64,000 bases of DNA, taken from contig JACKDP010000008.1 of assembly GCA_020633435.1 (NCBI GenBank), positions 310,001-374,000 on the forward strand, written 5' to 3'. Under the pieces are notes generated by a model. The model saw nothing but the letters and a program-made list of their open reading frames with translations. It ran no database searches and was not told the DNA's origin. A program made the position numbers and the translations under genes. The DNA comes from Myxococcales bacterium (GTDB taxonomy: Bacteria > Myxococcota_A > Bradymonadia > UBA7976 > UBA1532). Below, in pieces: positions 9,074 to 18,560 of this stretch. Within the stretch, counting starts at the first letter, position 1; each line of letters begins with the position of its first letter.

Positions 9074-10867
9074 ATGGATGATTCCTTCGAGGCCTCTTTC
9101 GCGGTCGGCATCGACCTGGGCACCACGAACACGGCCCTCTCGGCCGTGCCCCTCGGCGTCGAGGACGCCGTGCCGGGGGTCTTCCCCCTGCCCCAGGTCG
9201 TGCAGCCCGGGGAGCTGAGGGAGGAGCCGCTGCTCCCCTCGTTCCTGTACCTGCCCGCCGACGCGGAGCTGCCGCCGGGGTCCATCGATCTGCCCTGGTA
9301 CCCCAACGCCCGCGCCGTGGTGGGCCGCTTCGCCCGGGATCGGGGCGCCGGCTCCCCGGCCCGCCTCGTGTCGTCGGCCAAGAGCTGGCTGTCCCACGCC
9401 GGCGTCGATCGCCGCGCCGCCATCCTGCCCTGGGGTGCTCCGGGCGAGGTGCCGCGCGTCTCGCCGCTCGAGGCCAGCGCCCGCTACCTGGCCCACGTCG
9501 TCGCCGCCTGGGACGAGGCCCACCCCGACCACCCGCTCTACGACCAGGACGTCGTCCTGACGGTGCCGGCCTCGTTCGACGCCGTCGCCCGGGAGCTCAC
9601 GGCCGAGGCGGCCCAGCTCGCCGGCCTGGGCGAGAACCTGCGCCTGCTGGAGGAGCCCCAGGCCGCCCTGTACGCCTGGCTGGCCGACCGCGGGCCGCGG
9701 TGGCGCGACGACGTGACCGTCGGCGATGTCATCCTGGTCTGCGACATCGGCGGCGGCACCACCGACTTCTCGCTCATCGCCGTCACCTCCGACAGCGGCA
9801 GCCTGGAGCTGGAGCGCGTCGCCGTGGGGGATCACATCCTCCTGGGCGGCGACAACATGGATCTGGCCCTCGCCTACACCGTCCGCCGGCGGATGGAGGC
9901 GGACGGCAACGCCCTCGACGACTGGCAGATGCGGGCCCTGACCCACGGCTGCCGGGCCGGCAAGGAGGCCCTCTTCGGCGACGCGAGCCTGGACGCCTGG
10001 CCCCTCGTGGTGCCCGGGCGCGGCAGCCGGCTCATCGGCGGCACCCTGCGCACGGAGCTGACCCGGGAGGAGCTGACCCGCGTGCTGCTGGACGGCTTCT
10101 TCCCGGTCGTCGGCAGCGACGCGCGGCCCCAGGCCCCGCGCCGCCTCGGCCTCACCAGCCTGGGCCTGCCCTACGCCCACGACGCCGGCATGACGCGCCA
10201 CCTGGCCGCCTTCCTGGGGCGCGAGGGCCTCGATCGCCGCGTCCCGGGGCGCAGCCTCGTGCACCCCACCGCCGTCCTCTTCAACGGCGGCGTGACGCGC
10301 TCGCCCCTCATCCGCGACCGCATCATGGACGTCCTGACGGCCTGGTGCGTGGACGACGGCGGCCAGGCCCCGAAGGTCCTCGACGGCGACCAGCCCGACC
10401 TGGCCGTCAGCCGCGGGGCGGCCTGGTACGCCCGCGTCCGGCGCGAGGGCGGCCTGCGCATCCGCGGCGGCACGGCCCGCAGCTACTACGTGGGCGTCGA
10501 GCGCGCCGAGCTGGCGGTCCCCGGCATCCCGCCCCAGGTGGACGCCCTCTGCATCGCGCCGTTCGGCATGGAGGAGGGCAGCGAGGTCACCCTGCCCGAG
10601 CTCTTCGGCCTCTTCGTGGGCGAGCCGGCGGCCTTCCAGTTCTTCGGCTCCAGCACCCGCCGCAGCGACGAGGTGGGCACCGTGGTCGATCCGCGCGAGC
10701 TGGAGGAGCTCTCGCCCATCGAGACGACGCTGGCGGGCGAGGACACTGGCGTCGTGCCCGTCCGGCTGCACGCCCGGGTGACCGAGGTGGGCACGCTGGA
10801 CCTCTCGGCCGTCGCCGAGGCGGACGCCCGCCGCTGGCGGCTCTCGTTCAACGTCCGCGTCGAGTAG
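9074..10867 (+). CDS. Hsp70-family protein, first of a tandem pair
   Basis: 597 residues. The actin-like ATPase core is clear: phosphate-1 loop GIDLGTTNTAL near residue 14 and phosphate-2 loop CDIGGGTTDF near residue 225. The C-terminal part lacks a recognisable DnaK substrate-binding beta-sandwich plus helical lid of normal length. These YegD/Hsp70-like proteins usually occur as pairs behind DUF2760. They are presumed specialised chaperones whose clients are unknown. The next gene starts four bases after the stop, so the two are cotranscribed. Confidence 0.88.
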   Translation: MDDSFEASFAVGIDLGTTNTALSAVPLGVEDAVPGVFPLPQVVQPGELREEPLLPSFLYLPADAELPPGSIDLPWYPNARAVVGRFARDRGAGSPARLVSSAKSWLSHAGVDRRAAILPWGAPGEVPRVSPLEASARYLAHVVAAWDEAHPDHPLYDQDVVLTVPASFDAVARELTAEAAQLAGLGENLRLLEEPQAALYAWLADRGPRWRDDVTVGDVILVCDIGGGTTDFSLIAVTSDSGSLELERVAVGDHILLGGDNMDLALAYTVRRRMEADGNALDDWQMRALTHGCRAGKEALFGDASLDAWPLVVPGRGSRLIGGTLRTELTREELTRVLLDGFFPVVGSDARPQAPRRLGLTSLGLPYAHDAGMTRHLAAFLGREGLDRRVPGRSLVHPTAVLFNGGVTRSPLIRDRIMDVLTAWCVDDGGQAPKVLDGDQPDLAVSRGAAWYARVRREGGLRIRGGTARSYYVGVERAELAVPGIPPQVDALCIAPFGMEEGSEVTLPELFGLFVGEPAAFQFFGSSTRRSDEVGTVVDPRELEELSPIETTLAGEDTGVVPVRLHARVTEVGTLDLSAVAEADARRWRLSFNVRVE

Positions 10868-10870
10868 CCC

Positions 10871-13609
10871 ATGGCCCGGTACGTCGTCGGCATCGATCTC
10901 GGCACCACCCACTGCGCGGTGGCCTACAGCCCCATCGGCCAGGCCGACGTGCGGCTGTTCGCGGTGCCCCAGCTCGTCGCGGCGGGCGAGGTGGCCGACC
11001 GGCCCCTGCTGCCCTCGTTCCTCTACCTGCCGGCCCCCGGCGAGGTGGATCCCGAGGCGGCGCGCCTGCCCTGGGGCGAGGGCACCCCGGTGGCCGGCGA
11101 GTGGGCCCGGCGGCTCGGCGCCGCCACCCCGAACCGGCTGGTCGCGTCGGCGAAGAGCTGGATCTGCCACGGCGGCGTGAACCGCCGCGCGCCCATCCTG
11201 CCCTGGAGCGCGCCGGACGGTGAGCCCCACGTCTCGCCCTTCGAGGCCCAGGTCCGCTACCTGGAGCACCTGCGCCGCGCCTGGGATCAGGCCTTCCCGG
11301 CCGCCCCCCTGGCCGACCAGGACGTCGTCGTCACCGTGCCCGCGTCCTTCGACGAGGTGGCGCGCGAGCTGACGGCCGACGCCGCGGCCCAGGCCGGGCT
11401 GCGGCAGGTCCGCCTGCTGGAGGAGCCCCAGGCGGCGTTCTACGACTTCCTCGGCGCCCACACCGACGCCCTCGGCGAGGCCCTGGGCGCCGCGCGGCTG
11501 GTGCTCGTGGTGGACGTGGGCGGGGGCACGACGGACCTGACGCTCGTGCGCGTGCACCCGCCCGCCACGCCCGGCGCCGACCCGACGCTGGAGCGCGTCG
11601 CCGTCGGCGGCCACCTGATGCTGGGCGGCGACAACATGGACGCCGCCCTCGCCCACCACGTCCTGGAGCGCGTCGGCGGCGGCACCCTCGATCCGACGGA
11701 GTGGTCGGCCCTCATCCAGGCCTGCCGGGCCGCCAAGGAGCGGCTGCTCGCCGACGACGCGCCCGATCAGGTGCCGGTGACCCTGCAGCGCCGCGGCTCC
11801 CGCCTCATCGGCGGCACCCGGACGGTGCCCCTGCGCCGCAGCGACGTCGAGCAGGTGCTGGTGGATGGCTTCCTGCCGTTCAGCGGCCGCGAAGAGGTGG
11901 CCTCGCGCCAGGGCCGCGCCGGCCTGACCACGCTCGGCCTGCCCTACGTGACGGATCCGGCCATCCCGCGCCACGTCGCGACGTTCCTGCGCCGCCACGC
12001 CACGGCCGCCGCGGAGGCCGGGGCCGAGGTCCGCGACGGGCTGCCCCGCCCCGACCTGCTGCTGCTCAACGGCGGCGTCTTCAACGCGCCCGCCCTCATC
12101 ACCCGCCTGCAGGCCGTGCTGGCCGGCTGGTACGGCGCCCCCGTGCCGCTCCTGGCGCACAGCAGCCTCGACACCGCCGTAGCCCGCGGCGCCGCCCGGT
12201 CCGCCCTCGCCCGCCACGGCGTCGGCCCCGCCATCGCCGGCGGCCAGGCCCGCGCCTGCTACATCGGCGTCCAGGGCCCCGACGGCCAGCCCCAGGCCCT
12301 CTGCGTCGCCCCCCGCGGCCTGGAGGAGGGCGCCACCGTGGCCGTGGAGGGCCGCGTCTTCCAGCTCGTGGTCGGCCGCCCCGTGGCCTTCCCCCTCTTC
12401 CAGTACAGCGGCGACCGCGCCGACGCCGTGGGCGCCGTGGTGCCCGTCGACGACGAGCTCGAGCCCCTGCCCGCCCTGGAGACCGCCCTCAAGCGGCAGG
12501 GCGGCATGTGGGTCGACCCCGAGACGGGCGCCGTGCCCGTGCGCCTGTCGGCCACCCTCACCGAGGTCGGCACCCTGGAGCTCTTCCTGGTCACGGTGGA
12601 GCTGCCCCCGCGGCGCTGGCAGCTCGAGTTCGCCCTCTCCGACGACGCCCCGCCGCCCGCCGAGCCGGAGCCGCCCGTCGAGGAGGCCGCCCCCGAGCCC
12701 CTGCCGCCCCGCTTCGGGGAGGCGCGCCGCCTGGTGGAGCGCATCTACGGCAGCGGCAAGGTGGGGGCCGATCCCGCCGCCGCCCGCAGCCTGCGCGAAG
12801 ATCTGGAGAAGGTCCTGGGCCCCCGCGGCGAGTGGTCGCTGACGGTCTGCCGCAGCCTGCACGGCGTCCTGCACGACGTCCGCGGCCAGCGCGGCCGCAG
12901 CGCCATGCACGAGCTGACGTGGCTGCGGCTGGCGAGCTGGTGCCTGCGCCCCGGCTTCGGCTTCCAGGGGGACGCCGCCCGCGTCGACGCCACCTGGGCG
13001 CTGCACACGGAAGGGCCGAAGTTCCCGAAAGACAAGGCGATTCAGGCGGAGTGGTGGATCCTGTGGCGCCGCATCGCGGGGGGCCTGGACGCCCGCCGCC
13101 AGGCCGCGCTGCTGGCCGATGTGCGCCCGGCCTTCGTGGCCGAGGGCGGCCCGCCCCTCGCCGTCCACCCCGAGATGCTGCGCATGCTGGCCGCCCTGGA
13201 GCGGCTGCCGGCGCCCGACCGCCAGCGCGCGGGCGAGTGGTTCCTGGCCAGCTTCAAGAAGGTCAACTCGTGGTGGCCGCTGGGCCGCTTCGGCGCCCGC
13301 GAGTCGTTCCACGGCGGCAGCCGGGAGGCGGTGCCGCCAGCGGTGGCCGAGGCCTGGCTGCGCCTGCTGCTCGATCTGGACTGGGCCCAGGCCGATGGGG
13401 CCGCCTTCGCCGCCGTGATGATCGCCCGCGTCACCGGCGACCCCGGCCGCGACGTCAGCGAGGCCTCGCGGCGGGCGGTCATGGCGCGCCTGGGCGGGGT
13501 GAAGGGGGCGGGCGCCTGGCTGCCCCTGCTGGAGCGCGCCTCGGCGTTGTCGGAGGGCGACCGCAAGCGCGTCTTCGGTGAAGGCCTGCCCGCAGGTCTT
13601 CGCCTCTAA
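10871..13609 (+). CDS. Hsp70-family protein with long C-terminal extension (DUF3731-like)
   Basis: 912 residues. The N-terminal half is paralogous to the preceding gene (GIDLGTTHCAV; VDVGGGTTDLTLV). After an acidic-proline linker near residues 595-615 a helical C-terminal domain of about 300 residues follows, with several Trp-rich stretches such as ESFHGGSREAVP. This matches the DUF3731 domain found in this Hsp70 subgroup. No dedicated J-protein or nucleotide exchange factor is next door, although a J-domain protein lies at 27.8 kb. A 21-bp gap separates its end from the convergent kinase gene. Confidence 0.87.
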   Translation: MARYVVGIDLGTTHCAVAYSPIGQADVRLFAVPQLVAAGEVADRPLLPSFLYLPAPGEVDPEAARLPWGEGTPVAGEWARRLGAATPNRLVASAKSWICHGGVNRRAPILPWSAPDGEPHVSPFEAQVRYLEHLRRAWDQAFPAAPLADQDVVVTVPASFDEVARELTADAAAQAGLRQVRLLEEPQAAFYDFLGAHTDALGEALGAARLVLVVDVGGGTTDLTLVRVHPPATPGADPTLERVAVGGHLMLGGDNMDAALAHHVLERVGGGTLDPTEWSALIQACRAAKERLLADDAPDQVPVTLQRRGSRLIGGTRTVPLRRSDVEQVLVDGFLPFSGREEVASRQGRAGLTTLGLPYVTDPAIPRHVATFLRRHATAAAEAGAEVRDGLPRPDLLLLNGGVFNAPALITRLQAVLAGWYGAPVPLLAHSSLDTAVARGAARSALARHGVGPAIAGGQARACYIGVQGPDGQPQALCVAPRGLEEGATVAVEGRVFQLVVGRPVAFPLFQYSGDRADAVGAVVPVDDELEPLPALETALKRQGGMWVDPETGAVPVRLSATLTEVGTLELFLVTVELPPRRWQLEFALSDDAPPPAEPEPPVEEAAPEPLPPRFGEARRLVERIYGSGKVGADPAAARSLREDLEKVLGPRGEWSLTVCRSLHGVLHDVRGQRGRSAMHELTWLRLASWCLRPGFGFQGDAARVDATWALHTEGPKFPKDKAIQAEWWILWRRIAGGLDARRQAALLADVRPAFVAEGGPPLAVHPEMLRMLAALERLPAPDRQRAGEWFLASFKKVNSWWPLGRFGARESFHGGSREAVPPAVAEAWLRLLLDLDWAQADGAAFAAVMIARVTGDPGRDVSEASRRAVMARLGGVKGAGAWLPLLERASALSEGDRKRVFGEGLPAGLRL

Positions 13610-13630
13610 GACCCCGAATTCACCGAACTT

Positions 13631-14872
13631 TCAGCGAAGGCTGCGGCCCGCGCCCGAGGGCGGGTCGCTGCCCTCCGCGCCCGGCGAGCCCGGCCGCGTC
13701 GGCACCCGCAGCGCCACCCGCGCGCCGCCGCCCGGGGCCCCGGTGATGACCAGCCGGCCGCCGTGCAGATCGGCCACGCGCTCGGCCACCGCCAGGCCCA
13801 GGCCCGCGCCGCCGAACCGCCGCGTCACGCTGCCATCCACCTGGTAGAAGGGCTCGACGACGCGGTCGCGCTGGTCGGGCGGGATGCCCGGCCCCTCGTC
13901 CGTCACGGCCCACTCCAGGAGGCGCCGATCCCCATCCCCGTCCACGAGGAGCTGGACGTCCACCCCGAGCCGCTGCCCGTCAGGGCCGAACTTGACGGCG
14001 TTGTCCACCACCTGCCGCAGCGCCTCGTGCACCCGGGCGCGGTCGACCATCACCGGCTCCAGATCCGGGCCCGTGCGCACCTCGAACCGCATGGCCCGGG
14101 CCTTGAGCCGGCCCACGAACTCGTGGCCGACGCTGCGGACCACGTCCAGCGGGTCGACGGCCGACAGCTCCAGCGCCACGGCCCCCGTCGCGAACCGCGT
14201 CACGTTCAGCAGGTTCTCGATGAGCCCACGCAGCCGCGCCAGCGAGCCGGACATGCGCCCCAGGACGTGCTGCTGCGCCGGGCTCACCGGCCCCAGCTCC
14301 CCGCCCGCCAGGATCTTCACGTAGCCCATCAAGGGCGTCATGGGGGTGGAGAGCTCGTGGCTGACGTTGCGCAGCACCTCCATCTTGAGGCGGTCCACCT
14401 CGCGCAGCCGGTCGTTCGCCCGGGTCAGCTCCCGGACCTTCGCCTCGAGCCGCTCCACCACCCGGCGGGAGTGATCGACGAGGTGCGAGGTGCGCTCGGA
14501 GTCGCTCACCAGCTCCTTGCGGCCGTCGCGGAAGGCCTCGAGCTGGTCGACGAAGCCCACCATGCGGATGGGCTTCACGATGAAGCCGTCGAAGCCGAGG
14601 GCCAGGGCCCGGCTGCGATCCCCCTCGGCGGTGATGGCCACGACGGGCACGACCCCGAGGCCCGGGTGGCCCTTCAGGCGCGTGACCACCTCGTAGCCGT
14701 CCAGCCCGGGGATGTTGATGTCCACCAGGATGAGGTCGGGCTGCTCGGCCAGGGCCAGCTCGATGCCCGTCAGGCCGTCGGCGGCGTCGGTGACGCGGTG
14801 GCCGCGGGCCTCCAGCAGCTTGCGGACGAGCAGGCGGTTCTCGCGCCGATCCTCGATGTGCAGGACGTTCAT
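13631..14872 (-). CDS. receiver-histidine kinase (REC-HisKA-HATPase)
   Basis: 413 residues. Residues 1-115 are a receiver domain with phosphoacceptor D51 (VDINIPG) and K100. A coiled coil (~125-165) leads into the dimerisation box, with H172 in NVSHELSTP. The ATPase domain has the N box (DNAVKFGPDG), G1 (DEGPGIPP) and G2 (GGAGLGLAVA). It has no transmembrane segment, so it is a cytosolic kinase whose activity is probably set by phosphorylation of its own receiver. The ATG overlaps the stop of the CCA-adding enzyme gene (ATGA), making it the last gene of a four-gene coupled set with a two-receiver regulator at the head. Confidence 0.93.
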   Translation of the reverse strand: MNVLHIEDRRENRLLVRKLLEARGHRVTDAADGLTGIELALAEQPDLILVDINIPGLDGYEVVTRLKGHPGLGVVPVVAITAEGDRSRALALGFDGFIVKPIRMVGFVDQLEAFRDGRKELVSDSERTSHLVDHSRRVVERLEAKVRELTRANDRLREVDRLKMEVLRNVSHELSTPMTPLMGYVKILAGGELGPVSPAQQHVLGRMSGSLARLRGLIENLLNVTRFATGAVALELSAVDPLDVVRSVGHEFVGRLKARAMRFEVRTGPDLEPVMVDRARVHEALRQVVDNAVKFGPDGQRLGVDVQLLVDGDGDRRLLEWAVTDEGPGIPPDQRDRVVEPFYQVDGSVTRRFGGAGLGLAVAERVADLHGGRLVITGAPGGGARVALRVPTRPGSPGAEGSDPPSGAGRSLR

Positions 14873-16104
14873 GGCCGCTCCGGGACGGCCGCGAGGGCCG
14901 CCGGCAGCAGGTCGGCCAGGCCGGCCTCGGTGTTCCGCGTCGGGTCCTCCCAGACGCGCGCGAGGAGCCACGCCTGGACCTGGCCCACCCGGCGGGACGG
15001 CGGCAGGCCGGCGAGCGCCATCAGGCCGCGGCCGTCGAGGGCCAGGTCGCTCGCCGTCAGCGGCCCGTCCCGCGCCCCCAGCGCCTCGATGCGCGCCGCC
15101 AGCGCCGCCCAGGGCCCCGCGTCGTCGGCCCAGGCTGCCTGCCACGCCAGCCAGGCGTCGAGCAGCGCGGGCGTGACCCGGGCCACGAGGGCCCGCACCG
15201 CCGCGTCGCTCGGGGGATCCGCCGGCTCCTCCGCCACCCGCAGGAGCGCCAGCACCCGGCGGCGGTCGTCGTTGGACACCCGCAGGGCCCGCAGCGCCGC
15301 GTCGGCCTCGTCGGCCACGGGCCGCAGCACCAGCGCCAGGCGGTCGACGGCCGGGAGGGGGTGCGTCAGCGCCCGCGCCACCCACGCCAGGCCCGCGTCC
15401 GGCAGGCGCCCCACGGCCGGCAGCGCCACCGTCAGCATCCCGGTCTCGCTCAGGACGAGCAGCGCGCGCCCGGCGTGGGCCGAGCCGAGGATCTTGTAGA
15501 GCTCGACGCGCACACGCTCGGCGCTCACCTGCTGAAAAACCCTGAGAGTTCGCGGGATTGCGGCGAGGGTATTCACCTCGATGGCGAAGTCGAGGACGGC
15601 CTGGAACCGGACGGCCCGCAGGGCGCGCAGGCCGTCTTCCGTGAAGCGCGCCTCCGCGTCCCCCACCGCGCGGATGAGGCGCCGGTCCAGATCGCGGCGA
15701 CCCTCGAAGGGGTCGGCCAGGGTGTCGCTCAGCGGATCCCAGGCCATGGCGTTCATGGTGAAGTCGCGCCGCGCCAGGTCTTCTTCGAGGCTGCGGGTGA
15801 AGCGCACGCTGTCGGGCCGGCGGCCGTCGGTGTAGTCGCCGTCGACCCGGTAGGTCGTCACCTCCACCACGTCCTCGCCCAGCACCACCGTCACGGTGCC
15901 GTGCTGCAGGCCCGTCGGCACCGTCCGGTCGAACAGGGCCATCACGGCCTCGGGCTCCGCGTCGGTGGTGACGTCCCAGTCGCCGGGCACGCGCCCGAGC
16001 AGGCGGTCGCGGACGCAGCCGCCGACGAGCCAGGCCTCGTGGCCGGCGGCCCGCAGGCGCGCCACCACGGCGACGATGGGCGCTGGGGGCGTGACCCCGC
16101 TCAT
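14869..16104 (-). CDS. CCA tRNA nucleotidyltransferase / poly(A) polymerase family
   Basis: 411 residues. The class II nucleotidyltransferase head is intact: VGGCVRDRLLGR near residue 26, the catalytic DWD in PGDWDVTTDAEP, RRDFTMNAMA, and the RNA-binding segment LRALRAVRFQ. It should add or repair the CCA end of tRNAs; a poly(A) polymerase role cannot be excluded from sequence alone. There is no HD domain. It is unusually placed between an AAA-like/TPR protein and a histidine kinase, overlapping both by 4 nt, so its translation is probably coupled to signalling genes. Confidence 0.9.
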   Translation of the reverse strand: MSGVTPPAPIVAVVARLRAAGHEAWLVGGCVRDRLLGRVPGDWDVTTDAEPEAVMALFDRTVPTGLQHGTVTVVLGEDVVEVTTYRVDGDYTDGRRPDSVRFTRSLEEDLARRDFTMNAMAWDPLSDTLADPFEGRRDLDRRLIRAVGDAEARFTEDGLRALRAVRFQAVLDFAIEVNTLAAIPRTLRVFQQVSAERVRVELYKILGSAHAGRALLVLSETGMLTVALPAVGRLPDAGLAWVARALTHPLPAVDRLALVLRPVADEADAALRALRVSNDDRRRVLALLRVAEEPADPPSDAAVRALVARVTPALLDAWLAWQAAWADDAGPWAALAARIEALGARDGPLTASDLALDGRGLMALAGLPPSRRVGQVQAWLLARVWEDPTRNTEAGLADLLPAALAAVPERP

Positions 16105-18560
16105 GAGGCCTCCTCGGTGGCCAGCAGCTTCTCCATGGCCGTCAGCGCCCGCTCCCCCCAGCGCACGCCGCGGACGTCCTCCAGGTCGGCGAGGAGCGGC
16201 AGCGCCTCCTCGGCCGCCACGCGCGCGGCCTCCAGGTGCACCCGCCCGGCGCCCAGGGTCGTGACCTCGCCGCCGAAGAGGTCGACGCCCGCCAGGGCCA
16301 CGTGCAGCGACACCGCGAGGCGCAGCCCCGCCGCCAGCTCCATGGTCAGCCGGTGCTCCCGGGCCAGCCGCAGGCCTTCCTCCAGCCGCGCCAGGGCCTG
16401 AGCGGGCCGGGCCTCGGCGTCGCGCAGGGCCTCGGCCCGGGCCAGCAACACCCGCACGCTGCTGTCGCAGAGGGGCTCCGCCAGCCACGCCGCGGCGCCG
16501 AGCTGGGCCTCGGCGGTGTGGGCGTCCCGCGCCAGGGCCGCCACGAGGCCGGCGAGGGCCGCCAGGCGGGCGCGCTGGCGCACCGGGGCGCCCACGGCCA
16601 GATCCTCGGCCTCGGCCAGCACCGTCGTCGCCTCGTCCAGGCGCCCGAGCGCCGCCAGGACCTCCGCGCGCTCCATCCGCTCGGCCAGCCGCACGGCCGG
16701 CGAGGCCGCCCAGCCCAGGGCCGCGTCGAGCGCCTGCAGCGCCTCCACCTCGGCCCCCCGGCAGCGCCGCAGCGCCGCCACGCTGACCAGGACGGCGGCC
16801 GCCCCGGCCCGATCGCTCTCGGCGGCGAAGCGCTCCAGGGCGTCGGTGTACGCGGCCTCCGCCCGGCCCGCCCGGCCCCGGGCTCGCTCGACGTCCCCGA
16901 GCCCCGCCACGGCCTGCGCGGCCCGGGCCGGCTCCTGGCCGAGCTTGCACAGCATGCGCGCCGCGATGAAGGCCCCCTCGGCGGCGTCGGCGTCCCCGCG
17001 CGCGAGGGCGAGCTGCCCCAGCGCCAGCCGCGCGAACCCCATGAGCGCGAAGGCGTCGACGGCCTCGGCCGCGGCGGCGAGCTGGTGGGCGAGCGCCTCG
17101 GCCTCCACCTCGGCCCCCGTCTGCAGGGCATGGGTCAGGGCGGCCTCCAGGGCACCGAGCCGCGCCGCGGGCGGCGCGCTCGCCAGGCCCGCCACCGCGG
17201 CGGCCAGGGCGGGGCCGGCGGCCGCCTCCCCCGCCTGCCAGGCGCGCAGGCCCACCTCGAGCCACCAGACGGCGGCCGCCTGGCCCCGGCCCGCGGCGTC
17301 CAGGTGGCCGGCCACCGCGTGCCCCGCCGCCGCGCCGTCGCGGGCGAGCGCCGCCCAGGCCGCCTGCAGTTCGCCCGCGATCACCAGCTCCTCCGGCAGC
17401 TCCGCCCGCAGGGCCGCGCGATCCGTGGCGGTGGTGAAGCGCCAGCGCAGGCCGTCGCCCAGGGGCGAGAGGAGCCCCGCCTGCACCGCCGCCGCCAGCG
17501 CCCCGGCCACGCCCTCGGGCGACAGGTCCACGTCCGGGTGCAGGGCGGGCACGTCAGCGGCGTGGAAGCCCGGCCCGAGCAGCGCCGCCGCCGCGAGCAG
17601 GTGGCGCGCGCCGGGCGCTAGGCTCTCGATGCGGCGCCGCGAGGCCTGGCCCGCCGTCAGCGGCGGCAGCGGCGCCGGCAGGATCCAGTCCGCCGTGCCC
17701 GCGGGCGCCGCGCCGGCGGCGAGCAGCGTCCGCCCGGCCTCGCAGACGCTCGCGACGTGGCCCCCGGTGGCGGCCAGGACGGCGTCGACGATGGGCTCGG
17801 GCGCCGGCGCCCGGTCGGCCAGCGCCCCCAGCAGGTCGGCGATGGCCGCGGCCTCCAGGGGCTCCACCGGCACCACCTCGTCGAGCCGCTCGGAGAAGCG
17901 GTCGGCGGCGGCGTGCGTGTCGAGCTCGCAGAGGACGAGCACCGCCCCCTTCCCCCGGGTCCGCAGGGCGTCGAGGACGGCCAGGGTGCGGTCGGAGGCC
18001 GCCGCGCAGTGCTCCAGCAGGACGAGCAGCGGCGCCCGCTCCAGGTGGGCCTCCAGGAAGCGCAGGAAGGCGTCCTCCAGGACGACGGGATCCATCGTCG
18101 CGCCCGGCCCGGGGGGCGCCAGCATCGCCTCGAGGGCCCGCAGGGCGCGCTCGGGGGCCGCCGGCAGCAGGGCCGCCAGCCGCTCCCGCGCCTCGCGCCG
18201 CCGCCGCGCCGGCGGCCACCGCGCGTCCAGCCCGCACGCGACGTGCACCAGGCGCCCCAGCGGGCACCACGGATCAGCGCCGTCCGCGAAGCCCCGCAGC
18301 GTCCGCACCCGGCTGAAGGCGTTGGCCCGCCGGCGCGCGAAGGCGTTCATCAGGGTGGTGCGGCCCGTGCCCGCGGCGCCGACGACGCCGACGAGGTGGG
18401 GCCGGTCCATGCGCAGCACCTCGTCCAGCCGGGCGTCGAGCAGGGCCAGGGTGCGGCTGCGACCGACGGGCACCGGCGCCTGGGCGGCGGTGTCGAGGAC
18501 GGCCCCGCAGGCCGGACACACCGCGCTCGGATCGGGGTAGTGGCAGGCGGGGCAGATCAT
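16101..18560 (-). CDS. zinc-ribbon / AAA-like / TPR regulatory protein with degenerate P-loop
   Basis: 819 residues. Residues 3-20 are a zinc ribbon (CPACHYP...CPACG). Residues ~35-330 resemble the AAA_16/STAND ATPases of large regulators, but the Walker A reads GAAGTGRTT (Lys replaced by Arg) and the Walker B region reads LLVLLEHCAAAS without the usual paired acidic residues. ATP hydrolysis is therefore doubtful. Residues ~430-810 are Ala/Leu-rich helical repeats of the TPR type. It may be an adaptor sensing or binding partner proteins. It overlaps both neighbours by 4 nt, which suggests it works with the response regulator and kinase of the same operon. Confidence 0.75.
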   Translation of the reverse strand: MICPACHYPDPSAVCPACGAVLDTAAQAPVPVGRSRTLALLDARLDEVLRMDRPHLVGVVGAAGTGRTTLMNAFARRRANAFSRVRTLRGFADGADPWCPLGRLVHVACGLDARWPPARRRREARERLAALLPAAPERALRALEAMLAPPGPGATMDPVVLEDAFLRFLEAHLERAPLLVLLEHCAAASDRTLAVLDALRTRGKGAVLVLCELDTHAAADRFSERLDEVVPVEPLEAAAIADLLGALADRAPAPEPIVDAVLAATGGHVASVCEAGRTLLAAGAAPAGTADWILPAPLPPLTAGQASRRRIESLAPGARHLLAAAALLGPGFHAADVPALHPDVDLSPEGVAGALAAAVQAGLLSPLGDGLRWRFTTATDRAALRAELPEELVIAGELQAAWAALARDGAAAGHAVAGHLDAAGRGQAAAVWWLEVGLRAWQAGEAAAGPALAAAVAGLASAPPAARLGALEAALTHALQTGAEVEAEALAHQLAAAAEAVDAFALMGFARLALGQLALARGDADAAEGAFIAARMLCKLGQEPARAAQAVAGLGDVERARGRAGRAEAAYTDALERFAAESDRAGAAAVLVSVAALRRCRGAEVEALQALDAALGWAASPAVRLAERMERAEVLAALGRLDEATTVLAEAEDLAVGAPVRQRARLAALAGLVAALARDAHTAEAQLGAAAWLAEPLCDSSVRVLLARAEALRDAEARPAQALARLEEGLRLAREHRLTMELAAGLRLAVSLHVALAGVDLFGGEVTTLGAGRVHLEAARVAAEEALPLLADLEDVRGVRWGERALTAMEKLLATEEAS

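Noticed and set aside
8726..13312. A 1,528-codon minus-strand frame opposite the Hsp70 genes
   Set aside because: Same shadow composition; the plus strand has clear Hsp70 motifs.
14869..17265. Fusion of the CCA-adding enzyme with a long N-terminal extension
   Set aside because: The extension is the frame running through the upstream gene; the ATG at 16104 with the ATGA overlap is the natural start.
16101..18560. Calling the AAA-like protein a MalT/LuxR-type transcription activator
   Set aside because: No helix-turn-helix output domain is present and both nucleotide motifs are degenerate.
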